In this document: piece by piece, positions 50,510 through 59,887 of the stretch | Layout: every line of letters starts with the position of its first letter | Numbering within the stretch: position 1 is the stretch's first letter | Source: Rosenbergiella metrosideri | Lineage (GTDB): Bacteria; Pseudomonadota; Gammaproteobacteria; Enterobacterales; Enterobacteriaceae | Direction: 5' to 3' | Length of the DNA: 64,000 bases | Assembly (NCBI RefSeq): GCF_022602565.1 | Contig: NZ_JALBCV010000003.1 | Coordinates: 187,273 to 251,272 of the forward strand | Position numbers and translations under genes: made by a program | The notes under the pieces: model-generated | What the model was told of the DNA's origin: nothing | Databases searched by the model: none | What the model saw: the letters and a program-made list of their open reading frames with translations, nothing else

Positions 50510-52465
50510 ATGAGCCAACCCATTACTCACTCGATCATGGATGCCATTGCTGCCAATACACTTATCAACGAAGATCAGTACGCCAAGCTCTATCAACAAT
50601 CGGTGGACGATCCCACTGCGTTCTGGCAGGAACACGCACAGATCATTGATTGGATCACCCCTTTTACCCGCGTAAAAAATACGCATTTCGAGCCAGGTAA
50701 TATCGATATTCGTTGGTTCGAGGATGGTCAGCTTAACCTCGCTGCCAACTGTTTAGACCGACATCTGGCGCAACGTGGCGATAAGCCGGCGATTATCTGG
50801 GAAAGCGATGATGGTAGCGAAAGTCGAACCCTAACCTACCGTGAATTACACCAACAAGTCTGTCAGTTTGCCAATGTCCTGACATCAATGGGGATTAAAC
50901 CTCAAGACGTGGTCGCACTCTATATGCCTATGGTCCCCGAAACAGCGGTCGCTATGTTGGCCTGTGCACGTATTGGTGCCATCCATTCCGTTATCTTTGG
51001 CGGATTCTCGCCGGATGCGGTAGCGGGTCGGATTATTGATAGCCAAGCAAAATTAGTGATCACCGCTGATCAGGGTCTTCGCGCAGGACGCCCTATCCCA
51101 TTGAAGAAGAATGTCGATGATGCTTTAGCTAACCCTGCCGTAACCAGCGTGAAAAACGTTATTGTCTATTCGCGTACCGGCCAGTCGCCGAGTTGGCATG
51201 CGCCCCGCGATTGTTGGTGGCATGAACTAATGGCCGATGCCCCGACTGAACACCAGCCGGTGGCGATGAATGCAGAAGATCCTTTATTTATACTTTATAC
51301 TTCGGGGTCTACCGGGCAGCCGAAAGGGGTGTTGCACACGACAGGTGGCTATTTAGTTTACGCTGCAACAACCTTTAAATATGTCTTCGACTACCAGCCA
51401 GACGATATTTACTGGTGCACCGCGGATGTCGGTTGGATTACCGGACACAGCTATTTGCTTTACGGGCCGCTGGCGTGCGGCGCAACCACTTTACTGTTTG
51501 AAGGGGTGCCTAACTGGCCAACCGCTTCGCGGATGGCAGAAGTGGTCGATAAATATCAAGTCAGCATTCTGTATACCGCCCCTACCGCGATACGAGCCTT
51601 GATGGCAGAAGGCGATAAAGCGATTCAAGGTACTAACCGTGGGTCACTGCGGGTACTGGGATCGGTCGGTGAGCCGATTAACCCTGAAGCTTGGGAGTGG
51701 TTTTTCACCAAGATGGGGAATAGTCGCTGCCCTATCGTCGACACTTGGTGGCAAACCGAAACCGGTGGTTTTATGATTGCCCCATTACCAGGCGCTACAC
51801 CGCTGAAACCCGGTTCGGCAACCCGTCCTTTCTTTGGCGTCAAGCCAGCCTTGGTGGATAATGAAGGCGTTATTCAAGAAGGGGTTTGCGAAGGTAACCT
51901 GGTGATCACCGACTCATGGCCAGGCCAAGCGCGGACACTATTTGGCGATCACCAACGTTTTGAACAAACCTACTTCTCCACCTTCCAAAACACTTATTTC
52001 AGTGGTGATGGCGCGCGTCGTGACGAAGATGGCTATTACTGGATCACCGGTCGGGTAGATGATGTGTTAAACGTTTCTGGCCACCGTTTAGGGACCGCCG
52101 AAATCGAATCCGCATTAGTCTCGCATCCTAAGGTCGCCGAGGCAGCCGTCGTCGGTATTCCGCACTCCATTAAGGGCCAAGCGATTTACGCTTATGTCAC
52201 CCTGAACAGTGGTGAAGAGCCGACCAGCGAACTCTACAATGAGGTTCGCCAGTGGGTACGTAAAGAAATAGGCCCGATTGCAACCCCGGACGTACTGCAC
52301 TGGGCAGAGATGCTCCCTAAAACGCGTTCCGGCAAGATCATGCGTCGTATCCTACGTAAAATTGCGGTAGGTGATACCACTAACTTAGGTGACACGTCGA
52401 CATTGGCCGACCCCGGTGTGGTCGAGAAGTTATTAGAAGAAAAGCAGACTATTCAGCAACCTTAA
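50510..52465 (+). CDS. acs: Acetyl-CoA synthetase
   Basis: 651 residues (E. coli 652). ATP-dependent activation of acetate. Adenylation loop [24 protein letters not shown], and hinge/lysine motif [11 protein letters not shown] with Lys609 in the same position as the acetylated, Pat/CobB-controlled lysine in E. coli and Salmonella. AAGGAGA stands before ATG. The usual partners yjcH and actP are missing downstream; a terminator follows and then convergent lrgB. The acetate permease must lie elsewhere or be absent. Confidence 0.96.
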   Translation: MSQPITHSIMDAIAANTLINEDQYAKLYQQSVDDPTAFWQEHAQIIDWITPFTRVKNTHFEPGNIDIRWFEDGQLNLAANCLDRHLAQRGDKPAIIWESDDGSESRTLTYRELHQQVCQFANVLTSMGIKPQDVVALYMPMVPETAVAMLACARIGAIHSVIFGGFSPDAVAGRIIDSQAKLVITADQGLRAGRPIPLKKNVDDALANPAVTSVKNVIVYSRTGQSPSWHAPRDCWWHELMADAPTEHQPVAMNAEDPLFILYTSGSTGQPKGVLHTTGGYLVYAATTFKYVFDYQPDDIYWCTADVGWITGHSYLLYGPLACGATTLLFEGVPNWPTASRMAEVVDKYQVSILYTAPTAIRALMAEGDKAIQGTNRGSLRVLGSVGEPINPEAWEWFFTKMGNSRCPIVDTWWQTETGGFMIAPLPGATPLKPGSATRPFFGVKPALVDNEGVIQEGVCEGNLVITDSWPGQARTLFGDHQRFEQTYFSTFQNTYFSGDGARRDEDGYYWITGRVDDVLNVSGHRLGTAEIESALVSHPKVAEAAVVGIPHSIKGQAIYAYVTLNSGEEPTSELYNEVRQWVRKEIGPIATPDVLHWAEMLPKTRSGKIMRRILRKIAVGDTTNLGDTSTLADPGVVEKLLEEKQTIQQP

Positions 52466-52472
52466 ACCTCAA

Positions 52473-52502
52473 GGGTCACTGCCATGCAGTGACCCGCTTT
52501 TT
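52473..52502 (+). terminator. acs terminator
   Basis: GGGTCACTGC pairs with GCAGTGACCC around CAT, followed by GCTTTTT. The T run overlaps the stop codon end of the convergent lrgB-type gene. Confidence 0.9.
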
Positions 52503-53190
52503 AGAAGAGTAAGCGAATAAAGGGGGCTAACAGTATCGTCACAATCCCCGCAAGCATCATCACTAAACTCGAGACTACCCCTTCTTCTGGCCCCAATTGA
52601 TAGGCTTTGGCCGTACCCGCTCCATGGGAAGCCGCCCCCAAGCTAGCCCCTTTCGAAATACTTTGTTTAATCATCAAACGCAGAAAGAGAAAATCACCGA
52701 TAGCCATACCAAAAACCCCCGTAATCACGACGAATAACGCGACGAGATCAGGTTGGCCACCAACCTGTTTTGCCGCCGCCAACGCAAAAGGGGTAGTGAT
52801 GGATCGAACCGCTAAACTGCGCTCCACCATTTCAGGTAATGAAAAAAGACGAGCGAGCCAGACAGAGCTCAATACTGCGACCACGACTGCGGTTAATACA
52901 CCGGCGCCGAGTGACATCCAATGCCGCCGTATCAAACCGAGGTTCTCATAAACTGGAATCGCAAACGCCAGAGTTGCTGGACCTAATAACCAGATTAACC
53001 AGTGGTTGTCGCCGATATAGTTTTGCCAAGAGATATGCGTGGTCAGTAGCAAAATAATCAACACCAAGGGCGTAAATACCAAGGGCATCAGGAGTAGTAA
53101 GCGCCAACGCTGGTAAAGACGTTTGTTAAGGTAGTAGATAACAACAGTCAACACTAAGCAGCTAAGATTGGTAAACATATTACTTATCAT
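52501..53190 (-). CDS. yohK: LrgB/CidB-family inner-membrane protein (YohK-like)
   Basis: 229 residues (E. coli YohK 231), about seven membrane spans. LrgB family blocks: LLGPATLAFAIPVYENLGLI, RSITTPFALAAAKQVGG, GVFGMAIGDFLFLRL and GAASHGAGTAKAYQLGPEEG. In Gram-positives LrgAB/CidAB affect murein hydrolase export and pyruvate/glycolate flux; plastid PLGG1 is a fusion that moves glycolate/glycerate. The role in enterobacteria is not settled. It starts inside the last codons of the lrgA-type gene (11-base overlap). Confidence 0.85.
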   Translation of the reverse strand: MISNMFTNLSCLVLTVVIYYLNKRLYQRWRLLLLMPLVFTPLVLIILLLTTHISWQNYIGDNHWLIWLLGPATLAFAIPVYENLGLIRRHWMSLGAGVLTAVVVAVLSSVWLARLFSLPEMVERSLAVRSITTPFALAAAKQVGGQPDLVALFVVITGVFGMAIGDFLFLRLMIKQSISKGASLGAASHGAGTAKAYQLGPEEGVVSSLVMMLAGIVTILLAPFIRLLF

Positions 53191-53614
53191 TCGCTCCTAA
53201 TTTACGTTGTGCCTTTGCCATCTCGTAACGAAACACTCGTTCCACCACAAAGCCAGTTGCGGCCAATACCATTATGGTACTCAACCCTATTACTGCCAAA
53301 ATTTTCCATCCTTCACTGCGCAGTAATGGGCCATAGTTGACCACCGCCACGACGGCTGGAACAAAGAAAAGCAGCATTTCAGCTAACAGCCAGTTACCGC
53401 CTGCCCGGATCCACTTTACCGGCACGATCCGCAAGATAATGAGCAGCAGGAGTATACCTAAGCCAATAATATTTGCCGGCAAAGGAAGATGGAAAAGATT
53501 AACCAGTAAGCCGGCTAAGAGGTATAACCCGATATAGATACAGAGTTGCAGCGGGATTTGCCAGAGGGAATCGGTTACCAACTTCTGGCGTAAGCGCCTC
53601 CATAAAGTGGACAT
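53180..53614 (-). CDS. yohJ: LrgA/CidA-family holin-like protein (YohJ-like)
   Basis: 144 residues with four membrane spans, slightly longer than YohJ (132). LPANIIGLGILLLLIILRIV and LLAEMLLFFVPAVVAVVNYG are LrgA-typical. AAGG precedes ATG. Partner of the overlapping LrgB-type gene; together they probably form one membrane complex. It lies between acs and yjcE, a spot occupied by actP-yjcH in E. coli, which fits a role in small organic acid flux; inference. Confidence 0.85.
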   Translation of the reverse strand: MSTLWRRLRQKLVTDSLWQIPLQLCIYIGLYLLAGLLVNLFHLPLPANIIGLGILLLLIILRIVPVKWIRAGGNWLLAEMLLFFVPAVVAVVNYGPLLRSEGWKILAVIGLSTIMVLAATGFVVERVFRYEMAKAQRKLGANDK

Positions 53615-53740
53615 ACGAGAGCCTTGTTAGTGTCTCAATAAAAAGTCAGTATATAGCGAGGATCGGCGGCAGTGAAATGAATAAAAATCATCGACCGATG
53701 CTTGGGGGAGTGCCCCATCCTTATAGGACGGGGCCAGCGG

Positions 53741-55390
53741 TTACTCTTCTTTTTCGATAAGCAGAGCTTCGAGCAGATCTAAATCACGAAGGAGTTTTCG
53801 CATTGATTCATCAGAGATCTCCTTAGTCGCCCGTAAGTGGTAAACCTCAGCGCGTTCGGCACGTAATGCATTGAGCCGTAACCGTCTTTCAAGATTCTCC
53901 ATAAACATGGCTTGTTCAACATCGTCCTTATCATCAAGCCGACGACGTAACTGCCCAATAACGCGAGAGCTGACCTCTTTCAAAACTTCTGGGTCGATAT
54001 TCTCGTTAGTATCTTTCGCCAAACTTTCTTCCATTTTGTACAAGCTATCGATACCGGATTTGGCCATGATAGATCGGGCCTTACGCAGCTCTTTACCCGT
54101 TTCACCTTTATCGATACCAGAAACACCTTTAAGTAATAACGGTAAGATAACGACGCCTGCCAAGAGCGAAAAGAGGATGACTCCAGTGGCTAGAAAGACT
54201 AATTCGTAGCGTGCTGGAAAGTTTTCGCCATTCGGTAAAAAGAGAGGAATGGATAACACACCCGCCAAGGTTACCGCACCACGAACACCTGCAAAGGTCG
54301 CCACAAGCAGCTCGCGTAAAGAGTAGTTACTGAACTCCATTGGACGCTTTTTAAGTAAGCGTTTACTAATCCGCTGCATTAACAATAACCAGCCGAAACG
54401 AACTACAATTAGTGCCAGATAGATCATCGCTACCGCGAATAACAGTATCCAAATATTAACGTTGTTATCAACTTCCGCCTCGGTCAGAGTAGTCTGTAGG
54501 ATCCCTGGAAGTTGTAAACCCAGCATTAAAAACACCATACCGTTAAACACAAACTCAAGCATCTGCCAGACACTGTTAGCACGCAGACGCATCGCCAGTG
54601 GGGCTTGACGAATAATCCCCGAACGACTTATGGTCATCCCCGCGGCCACAGCGGCTAAGATTCCTGAGGTACCAAGGTGCTCAGCGATAAGATAAGAGGC
54701 AAAAGGAAGTAACATAAGCAACACAGTTTGCGTTGCCGGATCATCACCACTCCAACGACTGAACAAGCGAAGCGATTTACCATACAGCCAACAAATCAAC
54801 ACACCGGCAAGTAAGCCACCCAGAGAGACTTTTAAGAATTCCAGCGAAGCGCCTGACCAGGTAAATACCATGGTTCCCATCGCGACCGCGATGGCGAAAT
54901 TCAAAGAGACCAAGCCCGACGCATCGTTCATCAAGGCTTCACCTTGGACGATTGACATAATTTTTTTCGGTATACGCCCTTCGCCGACGATACCTGACAG
55001 GGCAACGGCATCTGTTGGCGACAGCACAGCAGCTAAGGCAAAAGCCGGGATCAACGGTACGCCCGGTATGGTCCAGTGAATAAGATAGCCAATACCCACA
55101 ACAGTAATCAGTACTAACACCAGCGCCAAGCCGATAATTTCCCGACCATGATGCAGGAATTCATTGATCGGTGTCTTCCAACCATCTGAGAACAGTAAAG
55201 GTGGGATGAAAAGTACTAAGAACAGTTCAGGGTCAAAATTGACGTGTAGTCCAAAACTCGGCCACCCTAGTAACGCACCGGCAATAATTTGCACAAGTGG
55301 TAAGGGGATTTGAAAGGGAATGATACGCGCAGCAACGCCGGAGAGTGACACCACCAGCGTCATAATTAATATGGTGAAGAAAATTTCCAT
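53741..55390 (-). CDS. yjcE: Na+/H+ antiporter YjcE (CPA1 family)
   Basis: 549 residues from ATG 55390 behind AAGGA, exactly the E. coli YjcE length; a longer open frame to 55447 has no ribosome site. Twelve or so spans with IPLPLVQIIAGALLGWPSFG, ALAAVLSPTDAVALSGIVGE (ion-site Asp), QGEALMNDASGLVSLNFAIA and FAGVRGAVTLAGVLSIPLFL, then a soluble C-terminal helical tail of about 130 residues. It exchanges cytoplasmic Na+/K+ for H+. Neighbour of soxR as in the E. coli order. Confidence 0.94.
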   Translation of the reverse strand: MEIFFTILIMTLVVSLSGVAARIIPFQIPLPLVQIIAGALLGWPSFGLHVNFDPELFLVLFIPPLLFSDGWKTPINEFLHHGREIIGLALVLVLITVVGIGYLIHWTIPGVPLIPAFALAAVLSPTDAVALSGIVGEGRIPKKIMSIVQGEALMNDASGLVSLNFAIAVAMGTMVFTWSGASLEFLKVSLGGLLAGVLICWLYGKSLRLFSRWSGDDPATQTVLLMLLPFASYLIAEHLGTSGILAAVAAGMTISRSGIIRQAPLAMRLRANSVWQMLEFVFNGMVFLMLGLQLPGILQTTLTEAEVDNNVNIWILLFAVAMIYLALIVVRFGWLLLMQRISKRLLKKRPMEFSNYSLRELLVATFAGVRGAVTLAGVLSIPLFLPNGENFPARYELVFLATGVILFSLLAGVVILPLLLKGVSGIDKGETGKELRKARSIMAKSGIDSLYKMEESLAKDTNENIDPEVLKEVSSRVIGQLRRRLDDKDDVEQAMFMENLERRLRLNALRAERAEVYHLRATKEISDESMRKLLRDLDLLEALLIEKEE

Positions 55391-55538
55391 GCTTTCCTTG
55401 TAACCTTTCCAGAAGACAACAAAACCTATTGGCTGCAACAGGCTCACTCATTTAATTAAAATACACCCTACAACATTAACCTAGCGTAAAAAAACGTGCT
55501 GAATCAGTAAGAATCTATCGATTTCTTCTTATTATAGG

Positions 55539-56060
55539 TCAGGACTTGGTCGAGCCTAGCAGGTTGTTAGGCAAATCCCCAGTTGAAAGCTCTGAATCGG
55601 GCGAGTCTTGCTCCAAGAGTACCGCACCTTTACCTTGCTCGGCTAAATGGTCGTCGGCATTACGTAACGGACAATCACGCATGGAGAGGCACCCACAACC
55701 GATACAACCATTAAGGTCATCCCGTAATCGAACAAGCGTTTCGATGCGTTTATCCAACTCATCACGCCACTGCGCAGTAAGTTGTTCCCACTCATTAGCA
55801 GAAATACGCTTATCCGGCGGATAACTTGCCAGATGCTCGCTCAGGGTTGCCAAGGGTAAGCCAATACGCTGGGCAATTTTAATAATCGCTACCCGCCGCA
55901 GCACGTCGCGGCTATAGCGCCGTTGGTTAGCGGCATTACGGCTGCTCGCAATAAGTCCTTTTGACTCGTAAAAATGCAGCGCAGAAACCGCAACCCCGCT
56001 TCGCTTGGCGACCTCTCCGGGGGAAAGTCTTGATTTTAATTGAGATCGTTCTTTTTTCAT
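55539..56060 (-). CDS. soxR: Redox sensor regulator SoxR
   Basis: 173 residues (E. coli 154). MerR family: winged helix [20 protein letters not shown], dimer helix, and the [2Fe-2S] ligands Cys119, Cys122, Cys124 and Cys130, at the same numbers as in E. coli. Oxidised SoxR untwists the overlong soxS promoter. About 20 extra C-terminal residues (after [12 protein letters not shown]) rich in Ser/Asp are unusual. Divergent from soxS with the operator between. Confidence 0.95.
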   Translation of the reverse strand: MKKERSQLKSRLSPGEVAKRSGVAVSALHFYESKGLIASSRNAANQRRYSRDVLRRVAIIKIAQRIGLPLATLSEHLASYPPDKRISANEWEQLTAQWRDELDKRIETLVRLRDDLNGCIGCGCLSMRDCPLRNADDHLAEQGKGAVLLEQDSPDSELSTGDLPNNLLGSTKS

Positions 56061-56068
56061 TTTTAAGC

Positions 56069-56099
56069 TTTACCTCAAGTTAACTTGAGGAATTATACT
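56069..56099 (+). promoter_or_regulatory. soxS promoter with SoxR operator
   Basis: CCTCAAGTTAACTTGAGG (56073-56090) is an 18-base perfect palindrome equal to the known SoxR operator. It lies between TTTACC (-35, 56069-56074) and TATACT (-10, 56094-56099), spaced 19 bases instead of 17, the hallmark of SoxR-activated promoters. It also covers the soxR promoter side. Confidence 0.95.
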
Positions 56100-56155
56100 T
56101 TAAAAACTTGTTCGAGATCACATTATGTGATGACTAAACAGAGGAATGACGTCAG

Positions 56156-56521
56156 ATGCAAAAAGAAATCATCATTTCACTCACCGAGTGGATCGATCAA
56201 AATCTCGGGAATAACCTTTCGATTGATGAAGTTGCCGCTAAGTCTGGATATTCCAAGTGGCACTTACAAAGAATGTTCCGTGCAATGACGCGTCAAACAC
56301 TCGGCGATTACATCCGCGACCGACGCCTAGCCAAAGCAGCAGAAGCTTTATGCGCCAGCCAACGCCCAGTCTTTGATATTGCGTTACAATACGGTTACGA
56401 ATCACAGCAGACTTTCTCTCGCGTATTTCGTCGTAAGTTCGACCTTACCCCTACGGCTTATCGTCATTCTCAACGTTGCCGTTCCCTACGGACATTCAGT
56501 AATGTTGGGTCACTCTCCTAG
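56156..56521 (+). CDS. soxS: Superoxide response activator SoxS
   Basis: 121 residues (E. coli 107). AraC-type DNA-binding domain only, two helix-turn-helix units: NNLSIDEVAAKSGYSKWHLQ and ALQYGYESQQTFSRVFRRKF, followed by DLTPTAYRHSQ. It activates sodA, zwf, fpr, acrAB and others at sox/mar/rob boxes. About 14 extra residues at the C-terminus (RSLRTFSNVGSLS). The 5' region contains the SoxR-controlled promoter. Confidence 0.94.
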   Translation: MQKEIIISLTEWIDQNLGNNLSIDEVAAKSGYSKWHLQRMFRAMTRQTLGDYIRDRRLAKAAEALCASQRPVFDIALQYGYESQQTFSRVFRRKFDLTPTAYRHSQRCRSLRTFSNVGSLS

Positions 56522-56721
56522 TGATTATCCACTCTATTTGTCCCCTCATCTGCTAAGGCTCGTTAACAATGGCGAGCCAAAAATGCTACTTATTTAACAT
56601 ACTCTTCAAATTTCAGCTTCTCTTGTCTATAATGTGAGCTAAATCACACTTTAAAATGCTTCCTCATTGTTCGTTTACTTAACAATGGGTAACTGTTTTT
56701 GGTCAACTATGAGGATTGACG

Positions 56722-57009
56722 ATGAGCGCTCTCGCAACGAGCTTGATTGTTATGCGTTGGGGCTTGCTAAGTGCAGGACTGATGTACATGGCAAGCGTGA
56801 TGAAAATTAAATGCCAACAAAATAGCCTTAAAACAGCGAGTGCTGTCTTCACAGGACTGGGGCTCTTCACTTCATGCTGGTTTGTTACAGGACTTCTTGG
56901 AATCGATTTCAGCCTCCAAAATTGGCAATCTATGGCGAATATCGCTACCGATGCCTTCAATTATGCGATCCAACAATCCCCCGATATTTTCATTCCTAAC
57001 CATTTTTAA
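56722..57009 (+). CDS. yjcB: YjcB family membrane protein
   Basis: 95 residues from ATG 56722, behind GAGG. Two hydrophobic segments, SLIVMRWGLLSAGLMYMAS and SAVFTGLGLFTSCWFVTGLL, agree with E. coli YjcB (93 residues), which also lies close to soxS. Function unknown. A gene for the EAL protein PdeC (YjcC), which lies in this area in E. coli, is missing here. Confidence 0.8.
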   Translation: MSALATSLIVMRWGLLSAGLMYMASVMKIKCQQNSLKTASAVFTGLGLFTSCWFVTGLLGIDFSLQNWQSMANIATDAFNYAIQQSPDIFIPNHF

Positions 57010-57024
57010 GCGTTGCCAATGAGT

Positions 57025-57077
57025 AGGGGAAGTAACACCTTAGCTTTGATTAGGTAACGCTTCCCCTCACCTTTTTG
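57025..57077 (+). terminator. Terminator after yjcB
   Basis: AGGGGAAG (57025-57032) pairs with CTTCCCCT (57060-57067), with a further inner pairing CCTTA/TAGG, then CACCTTTTT. Confidence 0.65.
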
Positions 57078-57110
57078 GCTTCACCCACTCATCGCTTATT
57101 ACTTTCCATA

Positions 57111-57148
57111 AAAAAACCCCGAATAAATCGCTTTATTCGAGGCTTTTG
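57111..57148 (-). terminator. gcd terminator
   Basis: On the minus strand CCTCGAATAAA pairs with TTTATTCGGGG, followed by TTTTTTTA. It lies 43 bases after the gcd stop. Confidence 0.88.
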
Positions 57149-57190
57149 ATCATCAGTAGACATCACCCGCTACGTGGTGATGCCGACCTA

Positions 57191-59566
57191 TTACTTTGCG
57201 TCAGGAAGTTTATACGCAATGATGTAATCGCCCATAGTCGATCCAAACGAACCGTGACCACCAGCATTAATTACCACATATTGCTTACCGTCCACTTCAT
57301 ACGTCGATGGCGTTGCTTGTCCACCAGCAGGTAGACGCGCTTGCCATAACAATTTACCGTCACGCACGCTGTAAGCACGCAAGTAGTTATCTAACGTTGC
57401 GGCAATAAAGAAGACGTTACCGGCTGTAGTAATTGGTGCACCCAACATTGGCGTACCCACTTTCAGCGGTAAAGGAATCGGTGAGCTATCGCGGATGGTA
57501 CCGATGCGTTTCTTCCAGATGATTTCGTGGTTTTGCAGATTCACCGCAGAAACGAAGCCCCAAGAAGGTTCCATACATGGCAGACCAAACGGTGACAGGA
57601 ACGGATTAAGTTCTACACCAAACTTAGCACCGTATTGGTGTTGTAGCCCTTTTTCACTGCCTGACCCTTTAGCACCGTTCTCATCGGGTTCCATTGGGTT
57701 ATTTGGACCACGAGGAATCAGTTTAGAGACAAACGGCAGTTGCATTGGGTTAGTAATAGCAAACTGTTTATCCGTGTTAACGGAGATACCGCCCCACTCG
57801 AACATCCCTAAGTTACCTGGGAACACTAAGGTCCCTTGAACAGAAGGAGGAGTAAACGGACCTTCATAACGCAGACGGTGGAACATGATTCGACAGATCA
57901 TCTGGTCGAACATGGTCGCACCCCACATTTTCTTATCTGTCAGGTGCGCCGTTGGACGGTAGCTGAATTCAGAATAAGGTTGGGTTGGCGACACATGATC
58001 ACCTTCTGCAGCGCCTTGTGGCACTGGATGTTCGTTAGCAGGGACGACAGGTTTTCCTGTGACACGGTTCAGAACAAAGATATCACCCGTTTTCGCTGGT
58101 GCATAGATGACTGGTACAGTATTACCTTGTTGATCTTTGATATCAGCTAAGGTTGGCTGAGCCGGCACATCCATATCCCACAGATCGTGGTGAACTGTTT
58201 GGTAGAACCAAGCCAGTTTACCCGTTGAAGCATGTAGTGCAAGAATACCGGTCGCAAACTTCTCTTGATCTGGGGTGCGGTTACCGCCCCAAATATCAGG
58301 AGTACTTACACCCATTGGGATGTAAACGATATCTAATTTTGCATCATAAGCAGATGGCGCCCAGGAGTTCGGTGAGTTTGGCGTGTAGCTTTCACCGTCT
58401 GCAGGGATAGCGTTAGGATCTTTAGCACCTGGATCGAAGGCCCAAAGCAGTTGCCCAGTATTGACATCAAATCCACGAATGACACCTGAAGGTTCTTTCG
58501 TTGATAAGTTATCGGTTACCGCACCCGCTATGATAATCACTTTATCGGTGACGATTGGCGGAGAGGTTGGCTCATAGCCACCTGGGTAAGCGTGAGGTTG
58601 TTTATGTTGTAAGTCGATTTCGCCGTTGTTCGCGAAGTCTTTACAAACCTGACCGTTTTCCGCATCCACCGCAAACAGACGACCATCGTTTACAGGTAAT
58701 AAGATACGACGTGAACAGGCAGCAGGTTGGCTTCCGTTGGTAGGCGTAGCCGAAACTTCGTGATATGAAACACCACGGCAAGTTAAGTGCTGGAAAGTCG
58801 AGTCGTACTTGATTTTTGGATCAAAACGCCATTTTTCTTTACCCGTCGCGGCATCCAAGGCAATAAGGATCTGGTGGGCAGTACAGGTATAGAGCATATT
58901 GCCGACTTTAATCGGCGTCGATTCGTTAGTGATCTCACCTGGATCATCAGGACGATGCAGGTCACCCGTCCGGTATGTCCAAGCAACTTGTAGGTCTTTG
59001 ACGTTCTGCTCATTAATTTGAGTCAATGGCGAGTAACGTACACCGTCTTGCGTACGTGCATAGGCTGGCCAATCTTGCGCAGCAACGCTTGGCGCCGCTA
59101 GCGCTTCGTTATTAACGTGCAATGTGCCATCGATTTCTTGCGGGTCTTTGACCACAAAACTCGCACCGACCATCAGTAGGTTAACAATAACACCGACTGC
59201 CATTGCAGTACGTGGCGTGTTACCTGCGTCAGCACGAGAAATTTGGCGATAAACTGGCGGGAGTAGCATCCAGATACCGAACAATGTCCAGATACCTAAG
59301 CGTGGCGCTAGTGCCCAGAAGTCAATACCACACTCAACATAGGACCAAATCGCGGTCGCGATAAGGATTAAGGCGTAGACGAAAAACGCGCCGCCTTTAC
59401 GTTTAGCCAGTTGCGCGGTGAAAAGCGCCATGACAAGGCCAGCAATCAAATAGTAGCTGCTACCACCGATTGCCAACAAGTATCCGCCACCAATGACTAA
59501 CCATAAGCAGCAGAAGAGAGAGAATAATAACGTAATGAGACGTAAGCCTCTGCGTTCCCTAGACAT
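57191..59566 (-). CDS. gcd: Membrane-bound quinoprotein glucose dehydrogenase (PQQ)
   Basis: 791 residues (E. coli 796), ATG 59566 behind AAGGTAG. Five N-terminal membrane helices (to about residue 140), then a periplasmic eight-bladed PQQ propeller with WAYARTQDGVRYSPLTQINE, CTAHQILIALDAATGKEKWR, DGRLFAVDAENGQVC, DLWDMDVPAQPTLAD and MLGAPITTAGNVFFIAATLD. It oxidises D-glucose to glucono-1,5-lactone and reduces ubiquinone. PQQ synthesis genes are not in the window, so the cell must make them elsewhere or take up PQQ. It functionally precedes the gluconate dehydrogenase at 40-44 kb. Confidence 0.96.
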   Translation of the reverse strand: MSRERRGLRLITLLFSLFCCLWLVIGGGYLLAIGGSSYYLIAGLVMALFTAQLAKRKGGAFFVYALILIATAIWSYVECGIDFWALAPRLGIWTLFGIWMLLPPVYRQISRADAGNTPRTAMAVGVIVNLLMVGASFVVKDPQEIDGTLHVNNEALAAPSVAAQDWPAYARTQDGVRYSPLTQINEQNVKDLQVAWTYRTGDLHRPDDPGEITNESTPIKVGNMLYTCTAHQILIALDAATGKEKWRFDPKIKYDSTFQHLTCRGVSYHEVSATPTNGSQPAACSRRILLPVNDGRLFAVDAENGQVCKDFANNGEIDLQHKQPHAYPGGYEPTSPPIVTDKVIIIAGAVTDNLSTKEPSGVIRGFDVNTGQLLWAFDPGAKDPNAIPADGESYTPNSPNSWAPSAYDAKLDIVYIPMGVSTPDIWGGNRTPDQEKFATGILALHASTGKLAWFYQTVHHDLWDMDVPAQPTLADIKDQQGNTVPVIYAPAKTGDIFVLNRVTGKPVVPANEHPVPQGAAEGDHVSPTQPYSEFSYRPTAHLTDKKMWGATMFDQMICRIMFHRLRYEGPFTPPSVQGTLVFPGNLGMFEWGGISVNTDKQFAITNPMQLPFVSKLIPRGPNNPMEPDENGAKGSGSEKGLQHQYGAKFGVELNPFLSPFGLPCMEPSWGFVSAVNLQNHEIIWKKRIGTIRDSSPIPLPLKVGTPMLGAPITTAGNVFFIAATLDNYLRAYSVRDGKLLWQARLPAGGQATPSTYEVDGKQYVVINAGGHGSFGSTMGDYIIAYKLPDAK

Positions 59567-59887
59567 CGAAATCTACCTTAAATAAACCGCTATTTTAAAA
59601 TGTAAAAATCGGAGCAATAAGACCGCCCTAAAGCAGGAAATTTATATTTTTAATTACTCACGTCGGATGAAGCTTGCCGCACCAATCTCCGATTTTTCAC
59701 ATTCACCTGCGATGAAAAATCCGCCAACATGTAACCACTGTTTACGAAATTCTCATAACGCTGGTTAGTATGGCTTATTAATAAAAAATATCTATACAAA
59801 ATATGACTAATAGCACAGTTCTTTGACAATTTTTATGATGGTTCCACTAAATATTTAACATCTAGAATACAAACAGGGAGTAAAAGC
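59567..59887. other. Divergent gcd / esterase promoter region
   Basis: 321 bases, AT-rich toward the esterase. I see no operator I can name and no gene. GGGAGTAAAAGC just before 59888 is the esterase ribosome site. Confidence 0.4.

Noticed and set aside
53713-53733. Hairpin after yjcE (CCCCATCC/GGACGGGG)
   Set aside because: Forms on the minus strand with a wobble, but no T run follows; too weak to list as a terminator.
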